A DNA stretch of 64,000 nucleotides, from contig CAAGED010000014.1 of the NCBI GenBank assembly GCA_900768505.1, forward strand, positions 1 through 64,000. The letters run 5' to 3'. The stretch comes from Lentisphaeria bacterium. GTDB lineage: Bacteria > Verrucomicrobiota > Lentisphaeria > Victivallales > Victivallaceae. Positions 43,526 through 52,848 of this stretch are shown in pieces; within the stretch, counting starts at the first letter, position 1, and every line of letters starts with the position of its first letter. The position numbers were made by a program, and so were the translations under genes. The notes under the pieces are model-generated. The model searched no databases. It was not told the origin of the DNA and saw only the letters and a list, made by a program, of their open reading frames with translations.

Positions 43526-44749
43526 TTGGATAAAGTTTATGTTACCGGCCGTGGTGTCATTTCGCCGTTGGGATGCGGTGTGGAAGCTAACTCAGACGGC
43601 TTGTTTACCGGCCGTTCCGGTTTGGTTTTCATGCCGGATTGGCAGAATGAAAAGCTGGACAGTCAGGTCGCCGGCAAGGTAGAAGTAATTCCGGAATCTC
43701 CACTCCTGGATCGCAAGCGCAGACGTTTTTGCGCCCGCTGTTCCGAAATGTCGGTAATCGCCGTCAACGAGGCTTTGCAGGAGGCACAAATTCCACTCGA
43801 TCAGGTGCGGCATATGAATATCGCCCTGGTCGGGGGAGTAGCCGGATCCAACTTCCTCGAAATTTACGAATCATCCAAGGCTTTCAGCGAAACCCGCCGT
43901 ATGCGGGTGGTTTCGCCTTTTTCCGTGCCGAGGGTGATGCCCTCCTCGGCGGTGGCCAACCTTTCGCTGATTTTTGGCTTTACCGGTGAGAGTTTCAATG
44001 TCAGTGCCGCTTGTGCCAGCAGTGCAATTTCCGTCATCACTGCCGCCCGCATGATTAAATTGGGGCTTTATGATATTATTGTTTGCGGCGGCGCTGAGCA
44101 GTTGGATTGGCTGGAGGCCTTGGGGTTCAATGGTATGCGGGCGCTTTCGACCAAGTATAACGAGACTCCGACTCAGGCCAGTCGGCCTTTTGACCGTTCA
44201 AGGGATGGTTTTGTGTTGGCCGAGGGGGCTGGGTATTTTGTCCTTGAATCCGAGCGCAGCATGTTGCGGAGAGGTGTCAAGCCGATTTGCGAAATCGCCG
44301 GGTGCGGTTCCAGCAGCAATGCGTCGGACATGGTGGTGCCCAATGCGGAGATGAGTGCTCTGGCCATGCAAATTGCCTTGAAGGATGCCGGAATTAAGCC
44401 GGAGGCGGTTGCTTATGTCAATACTCATGGAACTGCAACTCCGGTAGGAGATCCGGTTGAATTGAATTCCATCCGCTCGGTTTTCGGAGACCGGATTGCC
44501 ATTAACTCCACCAAATCCCAAACCGGGCATATGGTTGGTGCCACGGGAGCGGTTGAATTGATTTTTACCTCCATTATGATGGAAAAAAGTTTTATTTCCG
44601 CCAATCTGAATTTTGTTGAACCGGATGCCGGCTTCGAGTGGGCGGATATTGTTCGCACCCGTCGGATGACGGAGATTGATTATGCAATCAGTAACAGCTT
44701 TGCTTTCGGCGGCAGTAATGCCAGTGTTATTCTTGGAAAGGTGAAGTAG
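43526..44749 (+). CDS. fabF: Beta-ketoacyl-ACP synthase II
   Basis: About 407 aa thiolase-fold condensing enzyme. The nucleophile Cys is in NVSAACASSAISVITAA, the two active-site His are in VNTHGTATPVGDPVE and KSQTGHMVGATGAVE, and the Lys is in the latter. It elongates acyl-ACP with malonyl-ACP. GAGGAG at 43511-43516 sits nine bases before TTG 43526, giving MDKVYVTGRGVISPLG, which is exactly where homologues start; the upstream ATGs lack a ribosome-binding site. No acpP or other fab gene adjoins it, so a role in another polyketide- or lipid-like pathway is not excluded. Confidence 0.88.
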   Translation: MDKVYVTGRGVISPLGCGVEANSDGLFTGRSGLVFMPDWQNEKLDSQVAGKVEVIPESPLLDRKRRRFCARCSEMSVIAVNEALQEAQIPLDQVRHMNIALVGGVAGSNFLEIYESSKAFSETRRMRVVSPFSVPRVMPSSAVANLSLIFGFTGESFNVSAACASSAISVITAARMIKLGLYDIIVCGGAEQLDWLEALGFNGMRALSTKYNETPTQASRPFDRSRDGFVLAEGAGYFVLESERSMLRRGVKPICEIAGCGSSSNASDMVVPNAEMSALAMQIALKDAGIKPEAVAYVNTHGTATPVGDPVELNSIRSVFGDRIAINSTKSQTGHMVGATGAVELIFTSIMMEKSFISANLNFVEPDAGFEWADIVRTRRMTEIDYAISNSFAFGGSNASVILGKVK

Positions 44750-44766
44750 TTTCTCCGGGCGGCGGC

Positions 44767-44838
44767 GTGGCGGTTGCAGACGGGATTATTTCAGGCAGCA
44801 TGGGCTTGACAATTGGCGGTTGCAGGCGGGATTATTTC
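44767..44838. repeat. Short direct repeat
   Basis: A 25-base unit, TGGCGGTTGCAGACGGGATT plus ATTTC, near 44770, is repeated with one difference near 44815 (47-base period). Both copies lie just after the fabF stop. Confidence 0.7.
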
Positions 44839-44983
44839 GGTTGATTACCGGAAAATTTCGTGCGATTGTATTTTTTTGAAAGGTTCAGTTTTTTATTGGG
44901 AATAATTGGCGAATCGGGCGGAATATATTGTTTTTTTCAACTTCGATTCGACAATGCGGTCTCCCGGGACAAGGTAAGTAAAC

Positions 44984-45817
44984 ATGAGTGAATTTGTTCT
45001 GATCAGCAGTGCGCAAAATCAAAAAATAAAAGATGCCGTTAAATTACGGGAGCGGCGGGATCGAGAAAAAAACCGCCTTACCCTTCTGGAAGGCTACCGA
45101 GAACTCACCCGGGCTTTTGAATACGGCATGGAGTTGAAAGAGTGTTTTTTTGCTCCGGAAATGTTTTTAGGCGAAAACGAGTATCCTTTTTTGGAGTTGC
45201 TGCTGCAGCACGGCGTAGCGGTTTTTCAAGTGGCGCCTCATTTATTGGAAAAAATGGCTTATCGCGATCGCCCCGAGGGGCTGATTGCCACGGCGGTAAT
45301 GAAGGAACATACCTTGAATGAGCTGCCGGTGGTGGCGGATGGATTGTATATGGTTTGTGAGGGAGTGGAGAAGCCGGGAAATTTGGGCTCCATGCTGCGC
45401 AGTGCCGACGCCGCCGGAGTGGACGGATTTATTATTTGTGACAAGCGGACGGATTTATATAATCCTAACGTCATTCGGGCCAGTACCGGAGCATTGTTCA
45501 GTGTGCCGTTGGCCGAATGTTCCAGCGAGGAGGCAATTGCCTGGCTGCGGGAGCACAATATTAAAATTTTGTCCACTACCCCACATACGGATTTGATTTA
45601 CACCGATGAAGATATGACCGGTGCTGTGGCGCTGGTGGTGGGTACTGAGCAGGTGGGGCTTTCGGACAAGTGGCTTAATGAATCCATCAAATCGGTGGTT
45701 ATTCCAATGCTGGGGCAGATTGATTCCTTGAACGTGGCAGTTGCCACCACCATTGTGCTTTACGAAGCGGCCAGGCAGCGCAAATGGCGGCGGGCGGCAA
45801 AATATAATTGCAAATAA
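44984..45817 (+). CDS. TrmH/SpoU family RNA 2'-O-methyltransferase
   Basis: 277 aa. A substrate-binding N-terminal domain (SAQNQKIKDAVKLRERRDRE) is followed by the SPOUT knot. Motif 1 is EGVEKPGNLGSMLRSADAAG, motif 2 LVVGTEQVGLSDKWL and motif 3 IPMLGQIDSLNVAVATTIVL. It methylates ribose in rRNA or tRNA; the exact site cannot be read from sequence. Ends 111 bases before hisE. Confidence 0.92.
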   Translation: MSEFVLISSAQNQKIKDAVKLRERRDREKNRLTLLEGYRELTRAFEYGMELKECFFAPEMFLGENEYPFLELLLQHGVAVFQVAPHLLEKMAYRDRPEGLIATAVMKEHTLNELPVVADGLYMVCEGVEKPGNLGSMLRSADAAGVDGFIICDKRTDLYNPNVIRASTGALFSVPLAECSSEEAIAWLREHNIKILSTTPHTDLIYTDEDMTGAVALVVGTEQVGLSDKWLNESIKSVVIPMLGQIDSLNVAVATTIVLYEAARQRKWRRAAKYNCK

Positions 45818-45928
45818 TTCGGTAATGTGTTATATTATGGTTTGCCGGATTGGAGATGGATGTTTTTTTACTTATATATAATGAAGAGTTGTCTCCCAGG
45901 GATGATTCGACTAGCTTAAGGTGTGGAT

Positions 45929-46192
45929 ATGAAAAATTTTGAAGGTTTGTTTGCCGAACTTAAAGAAAAAATCGCTACCGGGGCGCCGGAATCCGGCACG
46001 GTAAAAGAATTTGCCAAAGGCAAGCACTTTATCGGAAAAAAGATCGTGGAGGAGGCCGCCGAGGTGTGGATGGCCAGCGAACACGAGGGCAAAGAGTGCG
46101 CCGCCGAAGAGATCAGTCAGTTGCTCTACCATTTGCAGGTGATGATGATCGCCAATGAATTGGAACTTAAAGACGTCTACAAATATCTTTAA
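45929..46192 (+). CDS. hisE: Phosphoribosyl-ATP pyrophosphohydrolase
   Basis: 87 aa, all-helical MazG-like HisE. KKIVEEAAEVWMASEHEGKE and ECAAEEISQLLYHLQVMMI carry the metal-binding Glu residues. It performs the second step of histidine synthesis. AAGGTG precedes ATG 45929 (a GTG six bases upstream is possible). hisG follows 29 bases later, so steps 2 and 1 are adjacent, while the other his genes are elsewhere. Confidence 0.92.
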   Translation: MKNFEGLFAELKEKIATGAPESGTVKEFAKGKHFIGKKIVEEAAEVWMASEHEGKECAAEEISQLLYHLQVMMIANELELKDVYKYL

Positions 46193-46221
46193 AAATAATC
46201 TTATCATAAGGATTTTATAAT

Positions 46222-47070
46222 ATGTTACAACTGGCAGTGCCGAATAAGGGCGCCCTTTCCGAGGACGCAATTGAATTACTCCGTTCCTGCAATTACAAGT
46301 GTATGCGTTACGGGCGGGAATTGAGCCTGGTTGACAGCGTCAATGAGGTAGAATTCATCTTCTTGCGTCCACGGGATATTGCAATTTATGTGGGTAATGG
46401 AATCATTGATTTGGGAATTACCGGCCGGGATTTGGCCACGGACTCCCGGGCGGAGGTCACGGAATTGATGGCATTGGATTTCGGGCGGTCAAAATTCCGT
46501 TATGCCGTTCCGGCAGAGAGCCTGCTTAATGTGGAGGATTTCAACAATCTGCGGGTTGCCACCAGTTATCCGGAAGTAGTGAAGCTGGATTTAGCCAAGC
46601 GCGGCATCAATGCTAAAATTGTCCGGCTGGACGGGGCAGTGGAGATCTCGGTCAAGTTGGGTGTTGCCGATGTGATTGCCGATGTAGTGGAATCCGGACG
46701 CACTTTGAAAGAGGCCGGACTGGTTTGTGTCGGCGAACCGATTCTGGAGTCGGAGGCAATTCTTATTGGTCGTAACCGGGATATTGCCGACCGGCCTGAT
46801 GTCAAACGGCTGCTGGGGCGCTTGAAAGGAATTCTGCTGGCCCGGAGTTATGTGATGATCGAATATGATATTCCCCGTGACAAGAGCGAGGCTGCCTGCA
46901 TGATCACTCCGGGTATTGAGTCTCCCACCATTTCTCCCTTGAGCAATCCGGATTGGGTGGCGGTAAAGGCGATGATTCTGCGCAAAGAGTCGGATAATAT
47001 TATGGATTCACTGCAGGAAATCGGCGCGCGGGGGATAATTCTTAACGATATTCGTTCCTGCCGTATATAG
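46222..47070 (+). CDS. hisG: ATP phosphoribosyltransferase, long form
   Basis: 282 aa. Two periplasmic-binding-like lobes include LQLAVPNKGALSEDAIELLR and VEISVKLGVADVIADVVESG (the PRPP-binding region). A C-terminal ACT-like regulatory domain (about 210-282) binds histidine for feedback control, so no HisZ is needed. It catalyses the first step of histidine synthesis. The gene follows hisE and precedes kdsD by 21 bases. Confidence 0.94.
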   Translation: MLQLAVPNKGALSEDAIELLRSCNYKCMRYGRELSLVDSVNEVEFIFLRPRDIAIYVGNGIIDLGITGRDLATDSRAEVTELMALDFGRSKFRYAVPAESLLNVEDFNNLRVATSYPEVVKLDLAKRGINAKIVRLDGAVEISVKLGVADVIADVVESGRTLKEAGLVCVGEPILESEAILIGRNRDIADRPDVKRLLGRLKGILLARSYVMIEYDIPRDKSEAACMITPGIESPTISPLSNPDWVAVKAMILRKESDNIMDSLQEIGARGIILNDIRSCRI

Positions 47071-47091
47071 AAGCGGAGAGGACATTGCATT

Positions 47092-48066
47092 ATGATTGAC
47101 ATCATTAAATACGCCCGGGAGGTCATGGATATTGAAGTGGCCGGAATTTTGCGGGTGAAGGATTCCCTGGGAGAGGATTTTATCGCCATGGTTGACGCCT
47201 GCGTCGCCGCCCTGAACAAAGGGGGTAAACTGGTCATTACAGGTGTTGGCAAAAGCGGTTATATCGGTAAAAAAATGGCGGCCACGCTCTCCAGTGTCGG
47301 TTCGCCGTCCATATTCATGCATCCGGTGGAGGCGCTTCACGGCGATTTGGGAATTATGCAGAAAGACGATCTGCTGATTGCCTTGAGTTACAGCGGCGAA
47401 ACTGATGAACTTCTAACTACACTGGTACCTGCCAAACGACTGGGGATTCCATTGGTATCCATCACCGGGTCAAAAAATTCACGATTGGCTAAATTAAGCG
47501 ACGTGACCGTGGAAATGGCGGTGGAACGGGAGGCTTGTCCGTTTAATTTAGCTCCCACCACCACTACCACGGCGCTGCTGGCCGTGGGGGATGCTCTGGC
47601 AATGGTTTTATTGAATGTGCGCGGATTCTCCAAGCAGGATTATGGACGGCTGCATCCGGGCGGTGCCATCGGCCGGGCGGTTACCATGCGGATGGGTGAC
47701 ATAATGCGTTCCGGCGACCGTTATGCGCTGGTCTTGCCGGAGACGCTGGTTAAGGATGCGCTCTGCCAAATGGGCCATGCCCGTTGCGGGGCGGCAATTG
47801 TGGCGGATGCCAACAAGGTGTTGATGGGGATTTTTACCGACGGCGATTTTCGTCGCTGGGCGGGGAGGGATATTAATGTCCTGAATTTGACCATGCGGGA
47901 GGTTATGACCAAAAATCCGGTTGCGGTGCAGGAGCAGGCGCTGGCGGTGGAGGCGCTTAAAATGGTGGAAGAGCGCCATATTAAGGATATTATTGTTATC
48001 AATGAAGAGCGCAGGGTGGTTGGTCTGGTTGATTTGCAGGATCTGCCCGGCATGAAGTTGATGTAA
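47092..48066 (+). CDS. kdsD: D-arabinose 5-phosphate isomerase
   Basis: 324 aa. The SIS domain has ITGVGKSGYIGKKMAATLSS and HPVEALHGDLGI, typical of KdsD/KpsF; two CBS motifs follow (about 205-324, MRMGDIMRSGD and MREVMTKNPVAVQEQALAVE). It makes arabinose 5-phosphate for Kdo, so this organism should build an LPS-type outer membrane. GGAGAGG lies just before the ATG. The operon continues into the PstS-like protein. Confidence 0.94.
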   Translation: MIDIIKYAREVMDIEVAGILRVKDSLGEDFIAMVDACVAALNKGGKLVITGVGKSGYIGKKMAATLSSVGSPSIFMHPVEALHGDLGIMQKDDLLIALSYSGETDELLTTLVPAKRLGIPLVSITGSKNSRLAKLSDVTVEMAVEREACPFNLAPTTTTTALLAVGDALAMVLLNVRGFSKQDYGRLHPGGAIGRAVTMRMGDIMRSGDRYALVLPETLVKDALCQMGHARCGAAIVADANKVLMGIFTDGDFRRWAGRDINVLNLTMREVMTKNPVAVQEQALAVEALKMVEERHIKDIIVINEERRVVGLVDLQDLPGMKLM

Positions 48067-48093
48067 TAATGAATGGATAAGGAGCCGCATAAT

Positions 48094-49119
48094 ATGATAA
48101 AAAGCTCAGTGCGAATTTTGTTGTTGTTGTGGCTCGCTGCCGTATTATTGACAACCGGGAACGGGATTGCCGAAGCGGCGGAAAAATTGACGGTTGGCGA
48201 TACCACCGGCGGGGATGAAATTATTTTCAAGGGGTTAGTCAAGCGTGCTTTGGCAAATAATGGCATCGGGGAAAAATTTGACGTGGAAGTGGTGAAAATC
48301 GCTTTACCGGAGGCTGAGGAAAAACTGAAATCCCGGACCGTGGATGCGGTGATTGTGGATGGAGAGCTGGAGAAGGTTTTTAAAGGAGTTCAGCCGTATC
48401 TTCAATACCGTTACGCCGATGCGGTTCCGTGTTTGATTGTCTGCAGCGAAAATCCGTTGTCAGGTGTAAAAAGTGAAGAGTTGACTGCAATTCTGAGTGG
48501 GAAAGCGGGCAACTGGGGATTTGTGGGAGATTTTGACCGGGCCATATATTTGGTGGCGATGGATTTAAATTTGCCGATAACCAAATATTTTTTCAATAAA
48601 ATTCTTGAAAGCCGTCCGCCGACGGAATATATTTATCAGGTGAAGCGTTTGCAGGAGTTGATTATTATGGCGCAAAACAACGCTGGAACCCTGGGAGTGG
48701 GATATTTTATTGGCGATGTGCTGCCGCCGGGCGTGAAATATTTGGCGGTAAATGGCGTTTTGCCATCCCGGAAGAATATTATTGACAATACTTATCCGTG
48801 GAAAATCAGCCGCAATTTGGTTTGGCCGAAAAATTCTCTGCGGCAGAATGAAATTGATCAATTGATTCGTTCCGCCGTGGAAATTTTGACCGTGGGAGAC
48901 TTGGTTGAAAGCAGTTGGATTTTGAGTTCTGATTTGAAGGATCTGCCGGAAAAAACAGCACCGGAAAGCGCAGCGGAAAAAAAACGGCTCGTGATGACGG
49001 ATAATGGCGAAAGCAAGCAAAAAACTTCTCCGGAGCCCGACGATGGAGCAATTATCCGGGTTAACACAAAAATAGATGGTAACACGGCGGAAAATGTGCC
49101 GCCGGTGGTGGAAAAATAA
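48094..49119 (+). CDS. PstS-like exported binding protein, 341 aa
   Basis: The signal peptide is ILLLLWLAAVLLTTGNGIAE. The mature part opens LTVGDTTGGDEIIFKGLVKR and continues with VDAVIVDGELEKVF and LTAILSGKAGNWG, as in phosphate-type substrate-binding proteins. The final ~60 residues are Pro/Glu/Lys-rich and look disordered. No pst permease is nearby, so it may have a sensing role, possibly with the kinase encoded next. AAGGAG fixes ATG 48094; upstream GTG/ATG frames are less likely. Confidence 0.65.
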   Translation: MIKSSVRILLLLWLAAVLLTTGNGIAEAAEKLTVGDTTGGDEIIFKGLVKRALANNGIGEKFDVEVVKIALPEAEEKLKSRTVDAVIVDGELEKVFKGVQPYLQYRYADAVPCLIVCSENPLSGVKSEELTAILSGKAGNWGFVGDFDRAIYLVAMDLNLPITKYFFNKILESRPPTEYIYQVKRLQELIIMAQNNAGTLGVGYFIGDVLPPGVKYLAVNGVLPSRKNIIDNTYPWKISRNLVWPKNSLRQNEIDQLIRSAVEILTVGDLVESSWILSSDLKDLPEKTAPESAAEKKRLVMTDNGESKQKTSPEPDDGAIIRVNTKIDGNTAENVPPVVEK

Positions 49120-49222
49120 TTTTTAGAGGAGGCAGACACTGCTGGAATTGATTTTTTTGATGCAAAAGCAGCAGGTGTCGGTGGTGACTGGTTTAAAATT
49201 TATATAAAGTGAGAGTGGTAGT

Positions 49223-51940
49223 ATGCGTTTTGTTTGTCCATCATGCAGAGGGATTATCTCCAATGACGGCTTGAAGAGCAGTGAGGAGTTTGTGCAGTGC
49301 GGTCATTGTGACGAAATTGTGAAGATTCCGCCGTCACGTTTGAGTCCCGGCGCAGTTATCGGGGATTTTATTATCGAGCGGGAAATAGGTCGCGGCGGTA
49401 TGGGCGTAGTTTTCCTCTCTCATCAGATTTCACTGGATCGCCCGGCGGCGTTAAAGGTTTTGCAGGATAATTTTTCTAAGAATGCCGGTTTTGTGGTCTC
49501 GTTTATCCGGGAGGCGCGGGCGGCCGCCAAGCTCAATCACCCCCATATTGTACAGGCCTACGCGGTGGGCGAGGACGAGGGGATTTTTTACTTTGCCATG
49601 GAGTTCATTGAGGGTGAAACCATGAAGCATGTATTGGCGCGGGAGCATAAAATTTCCTGCGAACGGGCGCTGCCGATTATTCAGCAGGTAGTGGAGGCTT
49701 TGGATTGCGCCTGGAAAGAGGCAAAACTGGTACACCGGGATATTAAGCCGGACAATATTATGCTGGCCTCGGCGGATCGGGTAAAATTGGCGGATCTGGG
49801 TTTGTCCCAAAAGGCTGGCGAAATGGATGACGCCGATTCTGACGAGGTTATGGGGACTCCCCAATATATCAGCCCGGAGCATCTTACCGGTGCGCCTATG
49901 GACAATCGCAGTGATATTTACAGTTTGGGCGCTACGTTTTATCAGTTTGTAACCGGCGAGTTCCCATTCAAGGGTAACAATCCCAACGAAATCGCCCGTA
50001 AACACTTGGAAGAACCGCTGGTGCCGCCCAGGGATGTTAATCCGGAAATTCCTCAGGAAGTAAATGATATTATTGTCCGCATGATGCAAAAAAATCCAGT
50101 GGACCGTTATCAAACCAATGATGAATTGCTGGATGTCTTGCGGGAGGCCAGACATCATTTGCCATTACGGGATGTCTCCGGTGCGGCGGCTACCGCCACC
50201 ACTCCGGGGCGTAAAATTGTTCTTTCAGTAAAAAAGAACGACACATCGGCTGCTGCGGCAACTTCTTCCGTCCCAACCGGGGAGCCGGCGGTATCCGGCG
50301 GAGCTAAAATAAATCTTACACCGCCGCGGGGCGGTATGAAAATTAAATTGAATCACCCGGGTAAAGCCGCAACCGAGGCGGCACCTGACAAACCTCCGAT
50401 TGCCACGGAGGCGACTCCGGTGGACAATGTGGCGGCAGTTGAGAATAAGGAGAGTGAATCTGGGGCAAACAATGCTCACATGGTTACTCCGCCCGCCGGA
50501 CACAAGCTTTCCGGGCTGAAACTTAAGGGCGCTGCATCGGAAAAAACTGCTGAAGCGGCAAATCCTCCGCCGGAAACATCAGGCGATGGCGGCAATGACG
50601 GAAAAAATGATGTTTCAGAAGAAATTATTTTGGAGACTACTTCTGGGGGCGCAAATGAGGCTGTCGCTCCGGCTAAAAGTATTGATAAGCTGATTATTTG
50701 GGGTGGAATTGGATTTATTGTAGTGGTGGTGATTGGTTTGGCTGCGTGGTTCGGCATTAAAGGCGGAGCGGCAAAGCCGGATAATAGAGTGCCAAAGGCG
50801 CCATTGACAGTTGCTAATAATTCCGGAAGCAATAGCGGTGTCACCGATGGCGGTAAAAATGTTCCGGAAATTATTCCATATACTACGAAAAGCGAATATG
50901 CCAGAAAGGTGGAGGCGGTTTTTTACCATTTTCAGAAAAACGGCAGTGAATTTGAATTTTTGCGCAACGCCCAGGACGTTTTTGACAGCCGCTTGAAGCC
51001 GGTTAGCTCCGAGGATAAAATTTGGCATGGTAAATTAGAGTCTTTGGTGAATTCAATATCGGAAAAAAAACTGATTCAGCCATACCGGGAGGGGTTGCGG
51101 GCCAAACACCAGGCGGAGGCGGCTGCCCGCATGGAGGCTTTCAAAGAGGTTGATTCCTACCGCCGGGAGCAGAAGCTTAAGGAGATGGTAGAGGAGCGCA
51201 AACTGGTGGAAAAAGAGGGCGTAGGCGCAGTGCAAACCCGTAAAACCATGACTATGCTTCAAGAGAAGCGTGCCGACTTGGTGGTGCGGATGTTGGATTA
51301 TTACGCCGACAACCGGGTGCCGGAATTGCGTTTGGAGCTGAAAGACGCCATTATGAATGTAGGGTCTTACAGTGGCGAATCCAAAAAATTGGTGCAACTG
51401 CATAATTATGCGGTTAACAACTACCTGCAACTGCTGGACGCAGCCGCTACCATGACTGAAATTATGAAAGATGGTTCGCAACAACTTAACGGAATGCAGG
51501 TGGAGGTGATTCGCTCCACCGGCGGCAAGCCGGAAATTGGGCTGCTGAAAACTTTTATCAATGGCAACATCGGCGTGTTGATGGATGACGGTAAAATATT
51601 CTACTGCCGTATTGAAAATTTGACGCCTGGACAGCGGGTTGAATTTTTCAACCGCATGGAACGCAAGGTAAATCAGCCCAATCTGCTTTTAAGTACCCTG
51701 ATTTTGAGCGGAAATTTTGACAAAATCAACCGGGCCGTGCCAGCGAGCAAGTTTTGGAAAGAACATCTCAATGCCTTTGAGTACAATTATTTCCGCAAAA
51801 AACTGGGAAGTATGACTCCACCGGAAGTTGGAGCAGCCAGAATGCGGTTCGGGCGTTTGCCGGGCTTTAGGAAGGCGGTGTTGGAGGTATTCCCGCCGTC
51901 GGAGGAGGATGAAGAGGAGAGTAATGAAGACCAATTTTAA
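49223..51940 (+). CDS. Transmembrane Ser/Thr protein kinase with zinc ribbon
   Basis: 905 aa. An N-terminal zinc ribbon has Cys5, 8, 26 and 29. The kinase domain spans about 48-315: glycine loop IGRGGMGVV, Lys78 in ALKVL, HRDIKPDN (171-178), DLG in place of DFG (191-193) and GTPQYISPEH. A Pro/Ala-rich linker follows, then a membrane helix near 490-512 (LIIWGGIGFIVVVVIGLAAW) and ~390 exported residues, partly charged coiled coil (KEMVEERKLVEKEGVGAVQT). The exported region is not a recognised sensor. The gene follows a PstS-like protein gene. Confidence 0.88.
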   Translation: MRFVCPSCRGIISNDGLKSSEEFVQCGHCDEIVKIPPSRLSPGAVIGDFIIEREIGRGGMGVVFLSHQISLDRPAALKVLQDNFSKNAGFVVSFIREARAAAKLNHPHIVQAYAVGEDEGIFYFAMEFIEGETMKHVLAREHKISCERALPIIQQVVEALDCAWKEAKLVHRDIKPDNIMLASADRVKLADLGLSQKAGEMDDADSDEVMGTPQYISPEHLTGAPMDNRSDIYSLGATFYQFVTGEFPFKGNNPNEIARKHLEEPLVPPRDVNPEIPQEVNDIIVRMMQKNPVDRYQTNDELLDVLREARHHLPLRDVSGAAATATTPGRKIVLSVKKNDTSAAAATSSVPTGEPAVSGGAKINLTPPRGGMKIKLNHPGKAATEAAPDKPPIATEATPVDNVAAVENKESESGANNAHMVTPPAGHKLSGLKLKGAASEKTAEAANPPPETSGDGGNDGKNDVSEEIILETTSGGANEAVAPAKSIDKLIIWGGIGFIVVVVIGLAAWFGIKGGAAKPDNRVPKAPLTVANNSGSNSGVTDGGKNVPEIIPYTTKSEYARKVEAVFYHFQKNGSEFEFLRNAQDVFDSRLKPVSSEDKIWHGKLESLVNSISEKKLIQPYREGLRAKHQAEAAARMEAFKEVDSYRREQKLKEMVEERKLVEKEGVGAVQTRKTMTMLQEKRADLVVRMLDYYADNRVPELRLELKDAIMNVGSYSGESKKLVQLHNYAVNNYLQLLDAAATMTEIMKDGSQQLNGMQVEVIRSTGGKPEIGLLKTFINGNIGVLMDDGKIFYCRIENLTPGQRVEFFNRMERKVNQPNLLLSTLILSGNFDKINRAVPASKFWKEHLNAFEYNYFRKKLGSMTPPEVGAARMRFGRLPGFRKAVLEVFPPSEEDEEESNEDQF

Positions 51941-52013
51941 TGGTTTGCCATTCTTGTTTTTACCTTTTTTTTGAATCTTTTCATTTTTTTGCAGGAGTAT
52001 TGCAGGAGTATTT

Positions 52014-52817
52014 ATGCGGATTGCGCACTTTTCCGATCCCCATGCCGGAGGGCCGGCCGAGGATTTTCTGGCGTATTTGGACAAACGAATGGTCGGAGTA
52101 TTTAATTACAAATATCGACGCCGGTTTCGACACGATTTAAGTCGGTTGGAACGGGCGGTGGATTATATTCTGGCAAATCAGGTGGACGCGGTGGTTTGCA
52201 CCGGCGATTTGACCAGTTCCGGGCAGCCAGGGGAATTTGACAAGATCCGCCCCTACCTGCAGCGGCTGCTGGAGGCGGAGATTCCGATTTTGTATTCACC
52301 GGGAAATCATGATTGTTATGTGAAGCGGCCCAAATGTGTGGCGGCGGTGAGGCAGATGACGGAATTTTTGGCCATGGGAAATTATTCGCTGCCGGAGATG
52401 CCGTTGAGCCGGCAGGTGAAAGAGTGTGACTTTATTTTACTAAACACCAGTCATCCTTCAAATTTATTGTGTTCATGGGGCTTTGTGACGGCGGAGGATG
52501 AAAAAAAAGTTTTGGAAATTTGTGCCTTGCCCAAGGAACGCCCCCGTATTTTGGTCACTCACTACCCCATGTTTGAAGCCCATCCGATATTGCGTTTGCG
52601 GCACCGGTTGTTCGGACAACGGAAAATCGCGAAGTTATTGGGCAATGGAGTGATTGATTTGGCTTTGTGCGGACACGTTCACAAGCCATTCGCCCGTCTG
52701 GATGAGTCCGGGCGGGGCGAGAGTTGTGCCGGGTCTGTCTCCTCCCACGGAGTATTTTCAATTATCGATTATCGGCTCGATGACGACAAGTTTAGATTTC
52801 AACAGATAAAAGTGTGA
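52014..52817 (+). CDS. Metallophosphoesterase
   Basis: 267 aa calcineurin-like enzyme. All five metal motifs are present: AHFSDPHAG, VCTGDLT, SPGNHDCY, VTHYPMF and CGHVHKP. The fold matches 3',5'-cyclic-nucleotide or Icc-type esterases, but the substrate (cAMP, UDP-DAG or another) is unassigned. A duplicated GCAGGAGTATT lies before the ATG, giving AGGAG. It is followed 31 bases later by the dehydrogenase. Confidence 0.9.
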   Translation: MRIAHFSDPHAGGPAEDFLAYLDKRMVGVFNYKYRRRFRHDLSRLERAVDYILANQVDAVVCTGDLTSSGQPGEFDKIRPYLQRLLEAEIPILYSPGNHDCYVKRPKCVAAVRQMTEFLAMGNYSLPEMPLSRQVKECDFILLNTSHPSNLLCSWGFVTAEDEKKVLEICALPKERPRILVTHYPMFEAHPILRLRHRLFGQRKIAKLLGNGVIDLALCGHVHKPFARLDESGRGESCAGSVSSHGVFSIIDYRLDDDKFRFQQIKV

Positions 52818-52848
52818 TTTGCAATTGCTGAATATATTTGGAGGCGGT

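Noticed and set aside
45911..46270. Minus-strand frame opposite hisE
   Set aside because: It is the antisense shadow of hisE; the plus frame has the HisE motifs and a ribosome-binding site.
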